Below, piece by piece: positions 1-5,895 of a stretch of DNA of 7,436 bases; the first letter of the stretch is position 1, and every line of letters starts with the position of its first letter. The stretch covers positions 1 through 7,436 of the forward strand of contig DEMY01000023.1 in assembly GCA_002359425.1 (NCBI GenBank), written 5' to 3'. The DNA is from Clostridiales bacterium UBA2658 (lineage in GTDB: Bacteria; Bacillota; Clostridia; Oscillospirales; Oscillospiraceae). The notes under the pieces were generated by a model, which was not told the DNA's origin, made no database searches, and saw only the letters and a program-made list of their open reading frames with translations. The position numbers and the translations under genes are program-made.

Positions 1-40
1 CGGCTAAGATAACGATTAAAACGATTTTTCTCTTTGACAT
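1..40 (-). CDS. N-terminus of an unidentified divergent gene, possibly exported or membrane protein (partial)
   Basis: Reading leftward from an ATG at 40, the frame is open to the window edge and gives MSKRKIVLIVILA. Three basic residues followed by an unbroken hydrophobic run is the usual start of a signal peptide or first membrane helix. An AAGGA ribosome site (TCCTT at 49-53 on the plus strand) lies 8 nt before the ATG, and a credible promoter lies upstream. Two further in-frame ATGs occur at 49 and 61, but the ribosome site best fits the ATG at 40. The gene is divergent from the mini-Spo0A gene. Only 13 codons are visible, so no function can be given; the call rests on start signals and N-terminal character. 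Confidence 0.5.
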   Translation of the reverse strand, partial: MSKRKIVLIVILA

Positions 41-72
41 TGCGCACATCCTTGGAAGCATGGATAAAGGAT

Positions 73-101
73 ATCATATTTTTTCTGAAAATTGGTAGCA
101 A
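73..101 (-). promoter_or_regulatory. Predicted sigma-A promoter of the left-edge divergent gene
   Basis: On the minus strand TTGCTA (plus-strand 96-101) is separated by exactly 17 nt from TATGAT (73-78), which would start transcription near 66, about 26 nt before the ATG at 40. The -35 matches the consensus at four of six positions and the -10 at five of six. It supports the reality of the partial gene at the edge. Confidence 0.5.
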
Positions 102-200
102 CAACCGTAAAAACGTTCTAGCTGAAAGCAAAGCCTGGAACCCCATTGTCAGATGCGTTTTTAATTCGCCATAACTCGACTTTTAACGACAGCATATATG

Positions 201-209
201 TGTTATAAT
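201..209 (+). promoter_or_regulatory. Extended -10 promoter of the mini-Spo0A gene
   Basis: TGT followed by an exact TATAAT (204-209) forms an extended -10 element. The 17-nt-spaced -35 position (181-186, TTTTAA) is weak, which extended -10 promoters tolerate and which can indicate dependence on an activator. Predicted start is near 216, leaving a leader of about 40 nt. Confidence 0.6.
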
Positions 210-256
210 CTGCCACAAGAGCGCAGGAACGCTCGAAAAGTGTATGGAGGAATACT

Positions 257-484
257 ATGCAGAAGATGGAATGCATTTATGAGGAAATCGCCGAGCGGCA
301 CGGGACGAGCGCGGAGGCTGTTCGACGGGATATCCGACATGCTCTGAAGTTGGGAATGAACGTGCCGGATCCGAAGGTGCAGGCGGTCTGGAGCAACATC
401 CCGGCCTGCGGAAAGGTGCCGACGCCCAAAGAGGTCGTTCTGTTCTGCTCAATGGAGTGCGGGAGGCGGCTGAAAAACGATTGA
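257..484 (+). CDS. Small stand-alone Spo0A C-terminal-type DNA-binding protein
   Basis: This 75-residue protein resembles the effector (DNA-binding) domain of Spo0A, the master regulator of sporulation. The segment IYEEIAERHGTS (7-18), then AEAVRRDIRHALKLG (19-33), aligns with the Spo0A helix-turn-helix pattern YxxIAxxxxTxxxxVxRxIRHAI, and PTPKEVV (55-61) matches the downstream PTNSEFI pattern. Full Spo0A is about 260 residues with an N-terminal receiver domain; the receiver is absent here, as are the first helices of the effector domain. It could bind Spo0A-like boxes without phosphorylation control, or interfere with Spo0A. The ATG at 257 follows GGAGG (246-250) at ideal spacing. Its promoter is its own, and no clear terminator follows, so some read-through into the next gene is possible. 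Family membership is fairly secure from remembered motifs; the role is inference. Confidence 0.8.
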   Translation: MQKMECIYEEIAERHGTSAEAVRRDIRHALKLGMNVPDPKVQAVWSNIPACGKVPTPKEVVLFCSMECGRRLKND

Positions 485-534
485 AGGCTTTTCGGCAGTT
501 TCGGTGGCAATGTAGCGTAGAAGAAACGTACATT

Positions 535-563
535 TTTACACAACAGACAAACCTTTGTGTAAA
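535..563. repeat. 9-bp inverted repeat directly upstream of a promoter (candidate operator)
   Basis: TTTACACAA (535-543) and its perfect reverse complement TTGTGTAAA (555-563) flank an 11-nt spacer. The dyad ends two bases before the -35 box of the next promoter, the location expected of an activator or regulator site. It could also be a hairpin ending the mini-Spo0A transcript, but the stem is A/T-rich and no T-run follows. I do not recognise the regulator; the half-site orientation (CACAA outside-in) differs from Rex sites, which read TTGTG...CACAA. Confidence 0.5.
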
Positions 564-565
564 TA

Positions 566-594
566 TTGACAGAATTCGATTGGAAGCATATAAT
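566..594 (+). promoter_or_regulatory. Exact-consensus sigma-A promoter of the HD-GYP gene
   Basis: TTGACA (566-571), a 17-nt spacer and TATAAT (589-594) give a perfect match to the housekeeping sigma-A consensus. Transcription would begin near 601. A perfect promoter next to an inverted repeat suggests control by repression or modulation rather than inherent weakness. Confidence 0.85.
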
Positions 595-666
595 TTTTAA
601 TTGTTTTTGCAATTTACAGTCTGCATACGCCCGAAAACGGACGAAAAAGTGCGCTGCCTTTTTAGC

Positions 667-707
667 TGGCTGCGTTCCGGTTTCCTCCGCGGAAAGAGGG
701 ACAGCCG
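667..707 (+). promoter_or_regulatory. Imperfect hairpin in the HD-GYP mRNA leader
   Basis: The ~120-nt leader (about 601-723) contains a stacked stem: GGCTG (668-672) with CAGCC (702-706), TTCC (675-678) with GGGA (698-701, one G-U pair), and TTTCC (681-685) with GGAAA (691-695), closing on a 5-nt loop. It ends about 4 nt before the AAAGGA Shine-Dalgarno at 711-716. I cannot match the leader to a cyclic-di-GMP (GEMM) or other known riboswitch. It may only be local folding. Confidence 0.3.
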
Positions 708-723
708 CAGAAAGGACTTTACC

Positions 724-3228
724 ATGTCCGACCAATCGACGTCTCCGATAAAAAAGCGCCTGCTGCAAGCGGCGGAGCTTATATTTCGCCCGCTATGGCT
801 TCTGCTGGCGCTGGTGCTGCTCTGCGGCATGTTTGCCGTTTCCCGTGTGCCGCTCAGCGACGCGAAAGTCGATATTGCCAGCCGGACGCTGCGCTGCAAA
901 AGCCCGGTAGAAGCTGTCCGAATGAGCGATGGCAGCACGGTTTTGAACGACGCAAGGCTGCGCGTTCTGTGCATCGGGCCGGACGGGGTGCTCCGCTTTC
1001 ACATCGACGCGGGCAGAAATCAGTACATCACCGGTGTTACGCTCGACGAAAGTGACAACGTCTATTTTTATTGTACCGATATCCGAAATGGAACTTCCAC
1101 CGCGCTCACCGACCGCATCTGCGTTTACGACCGCACGGGAACGTTTGTAAAAACGCTCTATACCATCGATTATTCGCTGGAAACGCCGGACAGCGGGCGA
1201 ACGATCCGTACCTCGCCGATGCACATTGAAAACGGCGTTTTATATTTTACGCGCTATGAGACCTACAGTGCACAGCTTTTCCAAATCGACGTCAGGACTG
1301 GCGAGGCGCGCATGAACGGCGTTTTGAACAGCGGGACCGCCTTCGCCTATAACGACGTTGCGGGTGGGCCGGGCGGCACCTATTATTACGCCAAATGCTC
1401 CGGCGAGATCGGTTTTGGCACGCTTGGCGGCGGGAAGACGGTTCTGTGCCAGTGCAACTACAATATTGCAAACGGCGCCGGCGTGCGGCCCTACTATGTC
1501 TGCTGGACCGGCGGCGCTGTCTATGTCTACGACTATTTTGCATCGGCGGCCTATGCGCTTGTGGACGGCGCGCTTCTTGCTCCGTCGTGGACGGGCGAGG
1601 GGGATTTTGCAAGCGGGATCTATGAGCTCTGTACCGTTGGAAGAACGGTTTGCGGTATTTCAAACCATACGCCTTGGTACCTCGACGGGAACAAAGTAAA
1701 AACGATGCCGGTGACGGCTTCCGTTTCACTCTGGCAGGCGGTGCGGGAATGGCTACTGCACGCTTTGCAGAACTGCGCACGGCCCTTCATGCTTGCGTCA
1801 GCCATTTTTGCATTGTGCGCGTTTTTCTGGCGGGTGCTTGTGCATGGACATCACATTCTCTGGAAGCTGCTGCTTTTTGAATGCGTCATTATGACCGGCT
1901 TTGTGCTGGTTGCTTACTTTGCCTCGGCTACGCAATACCGCGTTTATGTCCGGCGGAATCTACAGTCCATGGAGGAAAAAGCGACCCTCACCGCGCAGCT
2001 TTTGAATGGTGACGACGTTTCGCGCATAACAGACAGTATCGACCTCGGTGAACCGGTCTATCGCTCGCTCAGCCGCAGACTTGTCGAGAACTATCCCCTC
2101 TATGAGACGGAATCGGACACGGCGGCTGTGCTTCTCGTTTCCGGTCCCGATGGCAAGGCGGGGCAGGAGTATTGCATTCTCGCTTCAAACCGTGGGCTGG
2201 GGGATCTCATGGGCCGCTTCACGGCGTGCACTTCTGCGCTCAAGGCGGGCAATACCGCCTCGTTTTACGATGAGAAGGGTCGCATGGTTGCGGCCTTCGC
2301 GCCTGTGCGCAACGCCGTGGGGCGGACGGTCGGCTATCTCTGCCTTTACACGACGATCGAAAGCGTGCGCGCGCAATTCCGGTTGCTCTGGCCGCCGCTC
2401 GCCATCCTCAGCTATTTCCTTGTGCTTCTGCTCGTAATGTTCGCAACGACCATGCTGCTCACACGGCGGCTCAAGCGCGCGACGAACGCCATCGAGCAAA
2501 TAGGGGAGGGGCATTTTAACCTGACCGTGCCCGTGACGGCGAACGATGAAATCGGAACGCTGATTCGCTGTGTCAACAGCCTGAGCCAGAGCATCGAGGA
2601 CCTGATTGGCGAAAAGAGCGAGCTGACTGAGGAAATCTCAGAGAGCCAGTCCGAGGTGCTCAGCGCGCTTGCGAGCATCGTTGAGGTGAAGTCCGGTCAA
2701 ACTGCGGCACATGTTGAGCGCGTTTCGCAGTGCGTGCGCGTGCTTGCCGCTCAAATGGGCTACAAAGGCAAGGATCTTGAATATATCACCATTGCTTCCA
2801 TGCTGCACGATGTGGGCAAGGTGTTCGTTCCGACGGAGATACTCGAAAAACCCGGTAAGCTGACGCCTGAAGAATTCGAGATTGTGAAGCTTCATACGGT
2901 GGATGGTGAAAAGCTTTTGCACAACGCCCCCGGCCCCATCATGGCCGGTGCGCGCGTGATTGTTCTTGAGCACCACGAAAATTGGGATGGTACCGGCTAC
3001 ATAGGACTGAAGGGCGAAGCGATCCACATGGAGGCCCGCATCACCGCGGTGGCGGACGTTTTCGATGCGCTCATCAGCCGCCGCCCCTATAAGGAGCCTT
3101 ACTCGAAGGAAAGGGTCTTTGATGTCATCATAAGCGAGAGCGGCAAGCATTTCGACCCTAAGATCGTTGACGCGTTCCGTTACAGCTTTCTCGCGCTTTG
3201 CGAGATTATCGAGAAAAACCCCGACTAA
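724..3228 (+). CDS. Membrane HD-GYP phosphodiesterase with two extracytoplasmic sensor regions and HAMP
   Basis: Predicted to hydrolyse cyclic di-GMP at the membrane in response to an external signal. Order in the 834 residues: cytoplasmic basic start; TM1 (~22-40); a ~310-residue external region with beta-propeller/NHL-like strands such as ICVYDRTGTFVKTL; TM2 (~354-373); short cytoplasmic HGHH loop; TM3 (~380-400); a second external region (~402-553, Cache-like by size and place); TM4 (~556-579); HAMP (~580-632, DEIGTL at 608-613); signalling helix; HD-GYP (~650-834). Metal-site residues seen are H663, H695-D696, H724, H750-H751 and D778, plus HHExxDGxGY and GKHFDP. The usual Pro of GYP is missing and the loop is one residue short. 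The ATG at 724 is preferred because AAAGGA (711-716) sits 7 nt upstream; a longer TTG frame from 601 would begin at the predicted transcript start with no ribosome site. Cyclic-di-GMP activity is inferred from family. Confidence 0.9.
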   Translation: MSDQSTSPIKKRLLQAAELIFRPLWLLLALVLLCGMFAVSRVPLSDAKVDIASRTLRCKSPVEAVRMSDGSTVLNDARLRVLCIGPDGVLRFHIDAGRNQYITGVTLDESDNVYFYCTDIRNGTSTALTDRICVYDRTGTFVKTLYTIDYSLETPDSGRTIRTSPMHIENGVLYFTRYETYSAQLFQIDVRTGEARMNGVLNSGTAFAYNDVAGGPGGTYYYAKCSGEIGFGTLGGGKTVLCQCNYNIANGAGVRPYYVCWTGGAVYVYDYFASAAYALVDGALLAPSWTGEGDFASGIYELCTVGRTVCGISNHTPWYLDGNKVKTMPVTASVSLWQAVREWLLHALQNCARPFMLASAIFALCAFFWRVLVHGHHILWKLLLFECVIMTGFVLVAYFASATQYRVYVRRNLQSMEEKATLTAQLLNGDDVSRITDSIDLGEPVYRSLSRRLVENYPLYETESDTAAVLLVSGPDGKAGQEYCILASNRGLGDLMGRFTACTSALKAGNTASFYDEKGRMVAAFAPVRNAVGRTVGYLCLYTTIESVRAQFRLLWPPLAILSYFLVLLLVMFATTMLLTRRLKRATNAIEQIGEGHFNLTVPVTANDEIGTLIRCVNSLSQSIEDLIGEKSELTEEISESQSEVLSALASIVEVKSGQTAAHVERVSQCVRVLAAQMGYKGKDLEYITIASMLHDVGKVFVPTEILEKPGKLTPEEFEIVKLHTVDGEKLLHNAPGPIMAGARVIVLEHHENWDGTGYIGLKGEAIHMEARITAVADVFDALISRRPYKEPYSKERVFDVIISESGKHFDPKIVDAFRYSFLALCEIIEKNPD

Positions 3229-3236
3229 TAATTTTA

Positions 3237-3270
3237 AAATCCAGAGACTGCCTTGGCGGTCTCTGGATTT
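3237..3270. terminator. Bidirectional intrinsic terminator between convergent genes
   Basis: A perfect 12-bp stem pairs 3237-3248 (AAATCCAGAGAC) with 3259-3270 (GTCTCTGGATTT) around a 10-nt loop in which further pairs can form. It lies 8 nt after the HD-GYP stop and 17 nt beyond the nuclease gene's stop on the other strand. T-rich sequence follows the stem on both strands (TTTATTAG; TTTTAAAATT), although neither tail is a long T-run. Confidence 0.8.
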
Positions 3271-3287
3271 ATTAGAGGTTTATACTT

Positions 3288-4895
3288 TTATTTTCCCCAG
3301 CGCTCGGCGAGCTGATCAACCTGATCGGCGAATTTGGCAAGCTCCTTGTTCGCCATGCCCTCGCGGCTCTTGGCGACGCGCAGGAGCTTTTCGCAGGAGG
3401 CAATCAGGCGCTGGAAGACCTTTGCGCTGCGCTCGTCTCCGCCGCGAAGCTTCTTTTTCTCAATCGGAATGCCGGTTGTCTGCACCAGAACGCTGCCGGT
3501 CACGAGATCGTAGGAGGTGCCGCTGTAGGGCACGTCCGCCTTGACCTTAAAGGTATCCCGCAGCGTCTGGGCAAACGCCATCGCGACCTGATCCTCGCCG
3601 TGGTTCACGAAAATTTGCGCGGGCGTCTTTTGAAAGCCCGATACCCAGTCCAAAAGACCCTGCTTGTCCGCGTGGCCGCTCATGTCCGGGAGCTTTGCGA
3701 TTTCGGATTCTACCGCAATCGGCTCGCCGAAAATTTTGACCTCCTTTGCCCCGTCCAAAAGCGTTCGGCCGAGCGTGCCGTTGGACTGGTAGCCGCAGAA
3801 CAAAATGAGACATTCTTTGCGCCAGAGGTTGTGCTTGAGGTGGTGGCGGATGCGCCCGGCCTCGCACATGCCGGAGGCGGAGATAATGACCTTCGGGGTA
3901 TTGTTAAAGTTGATCTGCTTCGACTCGTCCGCCGAGACGGAAATTTTGAGATCCGGGAAAACGAGCGGGTTTATGCCCTTTTTGAAAAGCGCGCGCGTGG
4001 CCTCGTTGAAGGCCATAGGATCGCTTTGTAAGAAAATGGCGGTGGCTTCGTTCGCAAGCGGGGAGTCAACATAGACCGGAAAGCCGTCGTGCCCCTTCAC
4101 GAGCCCGTCCGCCTTGATACGGCGCAGCAGACTCAGAATTTCCTGCGTCCTGCCGACAGCGAAGGCTGGAATGACGACGTTTCCGCCCCGGTCAAAGGTC
4201 TTTTGCAGATATTCCGCCATGAGCGGCTCCAAATCGACCGAAGCCTCGTGCAGCCGGTCGCCATAGGTCGATTCGATGACGAGATAGTCGGTGTCGCTCA
4301 CCTTTTGCGGCGGATTAAGGAAGGGGCGGTTTTTGTTTCCGATGTCGCCGCTAAAGACGATCTTTTTTGTGACGTCCCCTTCGGTGATCCAGATTTCGAT
4401 GCAGGAGGAGCCGAGCAGATGGCCAATGTCGTTGAAGCGGACCTTCACCCCGTCCGCAATCTGCTTTTCCTCGCCATATTTGACGCCTTGCATTTTTTGA
4501 ACGGCACACTGCGCGTCCGCAATCGTGTAGATGGGCTGATAGAGCGGACCGCCGGAGCGCTTGGCTTTTCGGTTGCGCCACTCGGCTTCAAACTCCTGAA
4601 TATGTGCGGAGTCTAAAAGCATAATTTCGCACAGGTGAACGGTTTCCTCGGTCGCGTACACCCGGCCCTTGAAGCCGTTTTTGCACAGAAGCGGAATGTT
4701 GCCAGAGTGGTCGATGTGCGCGTGCGTTACCAAAACGCAGTCGATGTCTCCGGGATTTACAGGGATTTCCTGATTGACAAAGAGGTTCGGTCCTTGCTCC
4801 ATGCCGCAGTCGATAAGGATGTTCGCGCCCGCTGCTTCGATGAGCGTACAGCTTCCGGTGACCTCGTGTGTTGCGCCTAAAAAGGTTACTTTCAT
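3288..4895 (-). CDS. Beta-CASP metallo-beta-lactamase-fold protein (YSH1/CPSF-type, COG1236), probable RNA nuclease
   Basis: A 535-residue cytoplasmic hydrolase of the family related to eukaryotic CPSF73 and Integrator nucleases, probably acting on RNA with two zinc ions. The metal motifs are all visible: H58-A-H60-I-D62-H63, H159 (DIGHLLGSS) and D184 (FSGDIGN). The inserted beta-CASP domain shows its acidic motif at E208 (ESTYGD), the SASGMCEAGRIRHHL block (339-353), GYQSNGTLGR (368-377), SGHAD with H408, and NHGE with H432. Length is normal for the bacterial family. The last ~55 residues form a charged, probably helical tail without an obvious domain. The ATG at 4895 is chosen because GGAGG (complement of 4903-4907) lies 7 nt upstream and MKVTFLGA begins the first beta-strand; an in-frame ATG at 4916 would place the Shine-Dalgarno inside the gene. 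It stands alone, convergent with the HD-GYP gene. RNA as substrate is family inference. Confidence 0.9.
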   Translation of the reverse strand: MKVTFLGATHEVTGSCTLIEAAGANILIDCGMEQGPNLFVNQEIPVNPGDIDCVLVTHAHIDHSGNIPLLCKNGFKGRVYATEETVHLCEIMLLDSAHIQEFEAEWRNRKAKRSGGPLYQPIYTIADAQCAVQKMQGVKYGEEKQIADGVKVRFNDIGHLLGSSCIEIWITEGDVTKKIVFSGDIGNKNRPFLNPPQKVSDTDYLVIESTYGDRLHEASVDLEPLMAEYLQKTFDRGGNVVIPAFAVGRTQEILSLLRRIKADGLVKGHDGFPVYVDSPLANEATAIFLQSDPMAFNEATRALFKKGINPLVFPDLKISVSADESKQINFNNTPKVIISASGMCEAGRIRHHLKHNLWRKECLILFCGYQSNGTLGRTLLDGAKEVKIFGEPIAVESEIAKLPDMSGHADKQGLLDWVSGFQKTPAQIFVNHGEDQVAMAFAQTLRDTFKVKADVPYSGTSYDLVTGSVLVQTTGIPIEKKKLRGGDERSAKVFQRLIASCEKLLRVAKSREGMANKELAKFADQVDQLAERWGK

Positions 4896-4952
4896 TGCGT
4901 TTCCTCCGATTTGCAAAGTGTTCGCTGAAGTAAGTAAATCAATTTGCTACGT

Positions 4953-4981
4953 ATTGTACCACAATTCTCTGTTCAAATGAA
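4953..4981 (-). promoter_or_regulatory. Extended -10 promoter of the beta-CASP gene
   Basis: On the minus strand TGG-TACAAT (the TACAAT is the complement of 4953-4958) forms an extended -10. The 17-nt-spaced -35 position (complement of 4976-4981, TTCATT) matches only three of six consensus bases. Start would fall near 4946, giving a leader of about 50 nt to the ATG at 4895. Confidence 0.55.
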
Positions 4982-4994
4982 GTGCGAAGTAAAA

Positions 4995-5020
4995 ATTTCA
5001 AAAAAATAAAGATTTCAAAA
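4995..5020. repeat. Direct repeat ATTTCAAAA, two copies, in an A/T-rich spacer
   Basis: ATTTCAAAA occurs at 4995-5003 and 5012-5020, 17 bp apart start to start, inside a very A/T-rich block between the two divergent promoters. It could be a paired regulator site or simple A/T-rich composition; the spacing is not an exact number of helical turns. Confidence 0.3.
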
Positions 5021-5064
5021 TTGTATCAACAGCATAACGGACACTGGATTTTTGAAAACGGGCG

Positions 5065-5073
5065 TGATATAAT
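5065..5073 (+). promoter_or_regulatory. Extended -10 promoter of the suf-type operon
   Basis: TGA followed by exact TATAAT (5068-5073) gives an extended -10. No good -35 is seen at the right distance (5045-5050 is TGGATT), so activity may depend on the extended element or an activator. Predicted start is near 5080, leaving a leader of about 100 nt. Confidence 0.6.
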
Positions 5074-5087
5074 CCCTACATAAAACA

Positions 5088-5120
5088 GTGGTTTATACTT
5101 AGAAGCAATTGATAAACCGT
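5088..5120 (+). promoter_or_regulatory. Inverted repeat at the start of the suf leader (operator or RNA stem)
   Basis: GGTTTAT (5090-5096) and ATAAACC (5112-5118) are perfect complements around a 15-nt spacer, extendable by two G-U pairs to 5088 and 5120 if read as RNA. The element begins about 10 nt after the predicted transcription start, where a repressor or leader structure would act. It does not match the IscR or Fur sites I know. Further along are the self-complementary ATGCGCAT (5124-5131) and a direct repeat CGTCTTA (5118-5124, 5141-5147). Confidence 0.35.
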
Positions 5121-5182
5121 CTTATGCGCATTATCAGCTGCGTCTTAAAAAACCCAAATTTGACCAGAAAGGATTATGCTTC

Positions 5183-5881
5183 ATGTTAGAACTGAAGGAT
5201 ATAAATTTCAGCGCCGGCGGAAAGCACATCTTAAAGGATGTCTCCTATACGCTCGATCCCGGCAAATTTGTCGCCATCACCGGCCCGAACGGCTCGGGCA
5301 AATCGACGCTTGCGAAAATCATCATGGGCGTTGACAAGCCGGACAGCGGCAAGATTTTCTTTGACGGCAAGGACATCACCGACTGGCCCGTCGATGAGCG
5401 TGCCCGCGCGGGCATCGCGTTTGCGTTCCAGCAGCCGGTCCGCTTCAAGGGCGTCACGGTGCACGATCTTCTGAACCTCTCGTCCAAGGACAAGCTTACC
5501 TTCAACGAGGTCTGCGACATTCTCGCGAACGTCGGCCTGTGCGCCAACGGCTATGTGGACCGCGAGGTCAGCGGCGATCTGTCCGGCGGCGAATTAAAGC
5601 GCATCGAGATCGCGTCCGTCCTCCAGCGCCGTGCAAAGCTCACGATTTTTGACGAGCCGGAGGCCGGCATTGATCTGTGGAGCTTTAATAACCTCATCAG
5701 CGTCTTCAACGAAATGCAGAAGGACATGTCCGGCAGTATCGTTGTCATCTCCCATCAGGAACGTATTCTCCGCATCGCGGATGAAATTGTCATGCTGACC
5801 GACGGGCATATCGAAAGGGTGATTCCTAAGGGCGCTCCGCTCGAAGAACTGCTCACGATGCAGGCCTGCCGCAAGATGTAA
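5183..5881 (+). CDS. sufC: SufC-type ABC ATPase of a minimal SUF (SMS-type) Fe-S assembly system
   Basis: This 232-residue cytoplasmic ATPase powers conformational change of its SufB/D-type partner during Fe-S cluster assembly. All ABC elements are intact: Walker A GPNGSGKST (34-42), Q-loop in FAFQQP (80-85), signature LSGGE (133-137), Walker B LTIFDEP (153-159) with E158, and the switch histidine H191. The variant DEPEAGIDLWSF after Walker B is, from memory, typical of archaeal and clostridial minimal-system SufC (also called SmsC) rather than the DEPDSGLD of the large bacterial suf operons. No membrane segments are present. The ATG at 5183 follows AGAAAGGA (5166-5173). It is first in an operon, with the scaffold gene 14 nt downstream and no cysteine desulfurase or carrier gene beside it. 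A generic transporter ATPase is unlikely given the partner. Confidence 0.92.
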   Translation: MLELKDINFSAGGKHILKDVSYTLDPGKFVAITGPNGSGKSTLAKIIMGVDKPDSGKIFFDGKDITDWPVDERARAGIAFAFQQPVRFKGVTVHDLLNLSSKDKLTFNEVCDILANVGLCANGYVDREVSGDLSGGELKRIEIASVLQRRAKLTIFDEPEAGIDLWSFNNLISVFNEMQKDMSGSIVVISHQERILRIADEIVMLTDGHIERVIPKGAPLEELLTMQACRKM

Positions 5882-5895
5882 GGAGGGAAACGATT

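Noticed and set aside
41..256. Short gene or structured RNA in the left intergenic region
   Set aside because: Apart from the divergent promoters and weak box-like words, I found no open frame with start signals and no strong hairpin.
535..563. Dyad as intrinsic terminator of the mini-Spo0A gene
   Set aside because: The stem is A/T-rich with an 11-nt loop and is followed by TATTGACA rather than a T-run, so an operator seems more likely; not fully excluded.
601..723. Longer start (TTG at 601) adding 41 residues to the HD-GYP protein
   Set aside because: The TTG coincides with the predicted transcription start, has no Shine-Dalgarno, and the extra residues form a basic non-conserved segment, whereas ATG 724 has AAAGGA at 7 nt.
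601..723. Cyclic-di-GMP riboswitch in the HD-GYP leader
   Set aside because: The location is attractive, but I see none of the conserved GEMM-type loop and receptor sequences.
277..768. 163-codon minus-strand frame across the mini-Spo0A gene and the next promoter
   Set aside because: It overlaps a recognisable Spo0A-type gene and a perfect plus-strand promoter, and its protein resembles no family.
2638..3150. 170-codon minus-strand frame inside the HD-GYP domain
   Set aside because: It is the complement of a strongly conserved catalytic domain; the protein has no recognisable features.
4089..4616. 175-codon plus-strand frame within the beta-CASP gene
   Set aside because: It is antisense to conserved metal-binding motifs of the real gene, with no promoter or ribosome site.
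4896..4916. Upstream in-frame ATG at 4916 for the beta-CASP gene
   Set aside because: It would put the strong GGAGG inside the coding region and add seven residues before the first family-typical strand MKVTFLGA.
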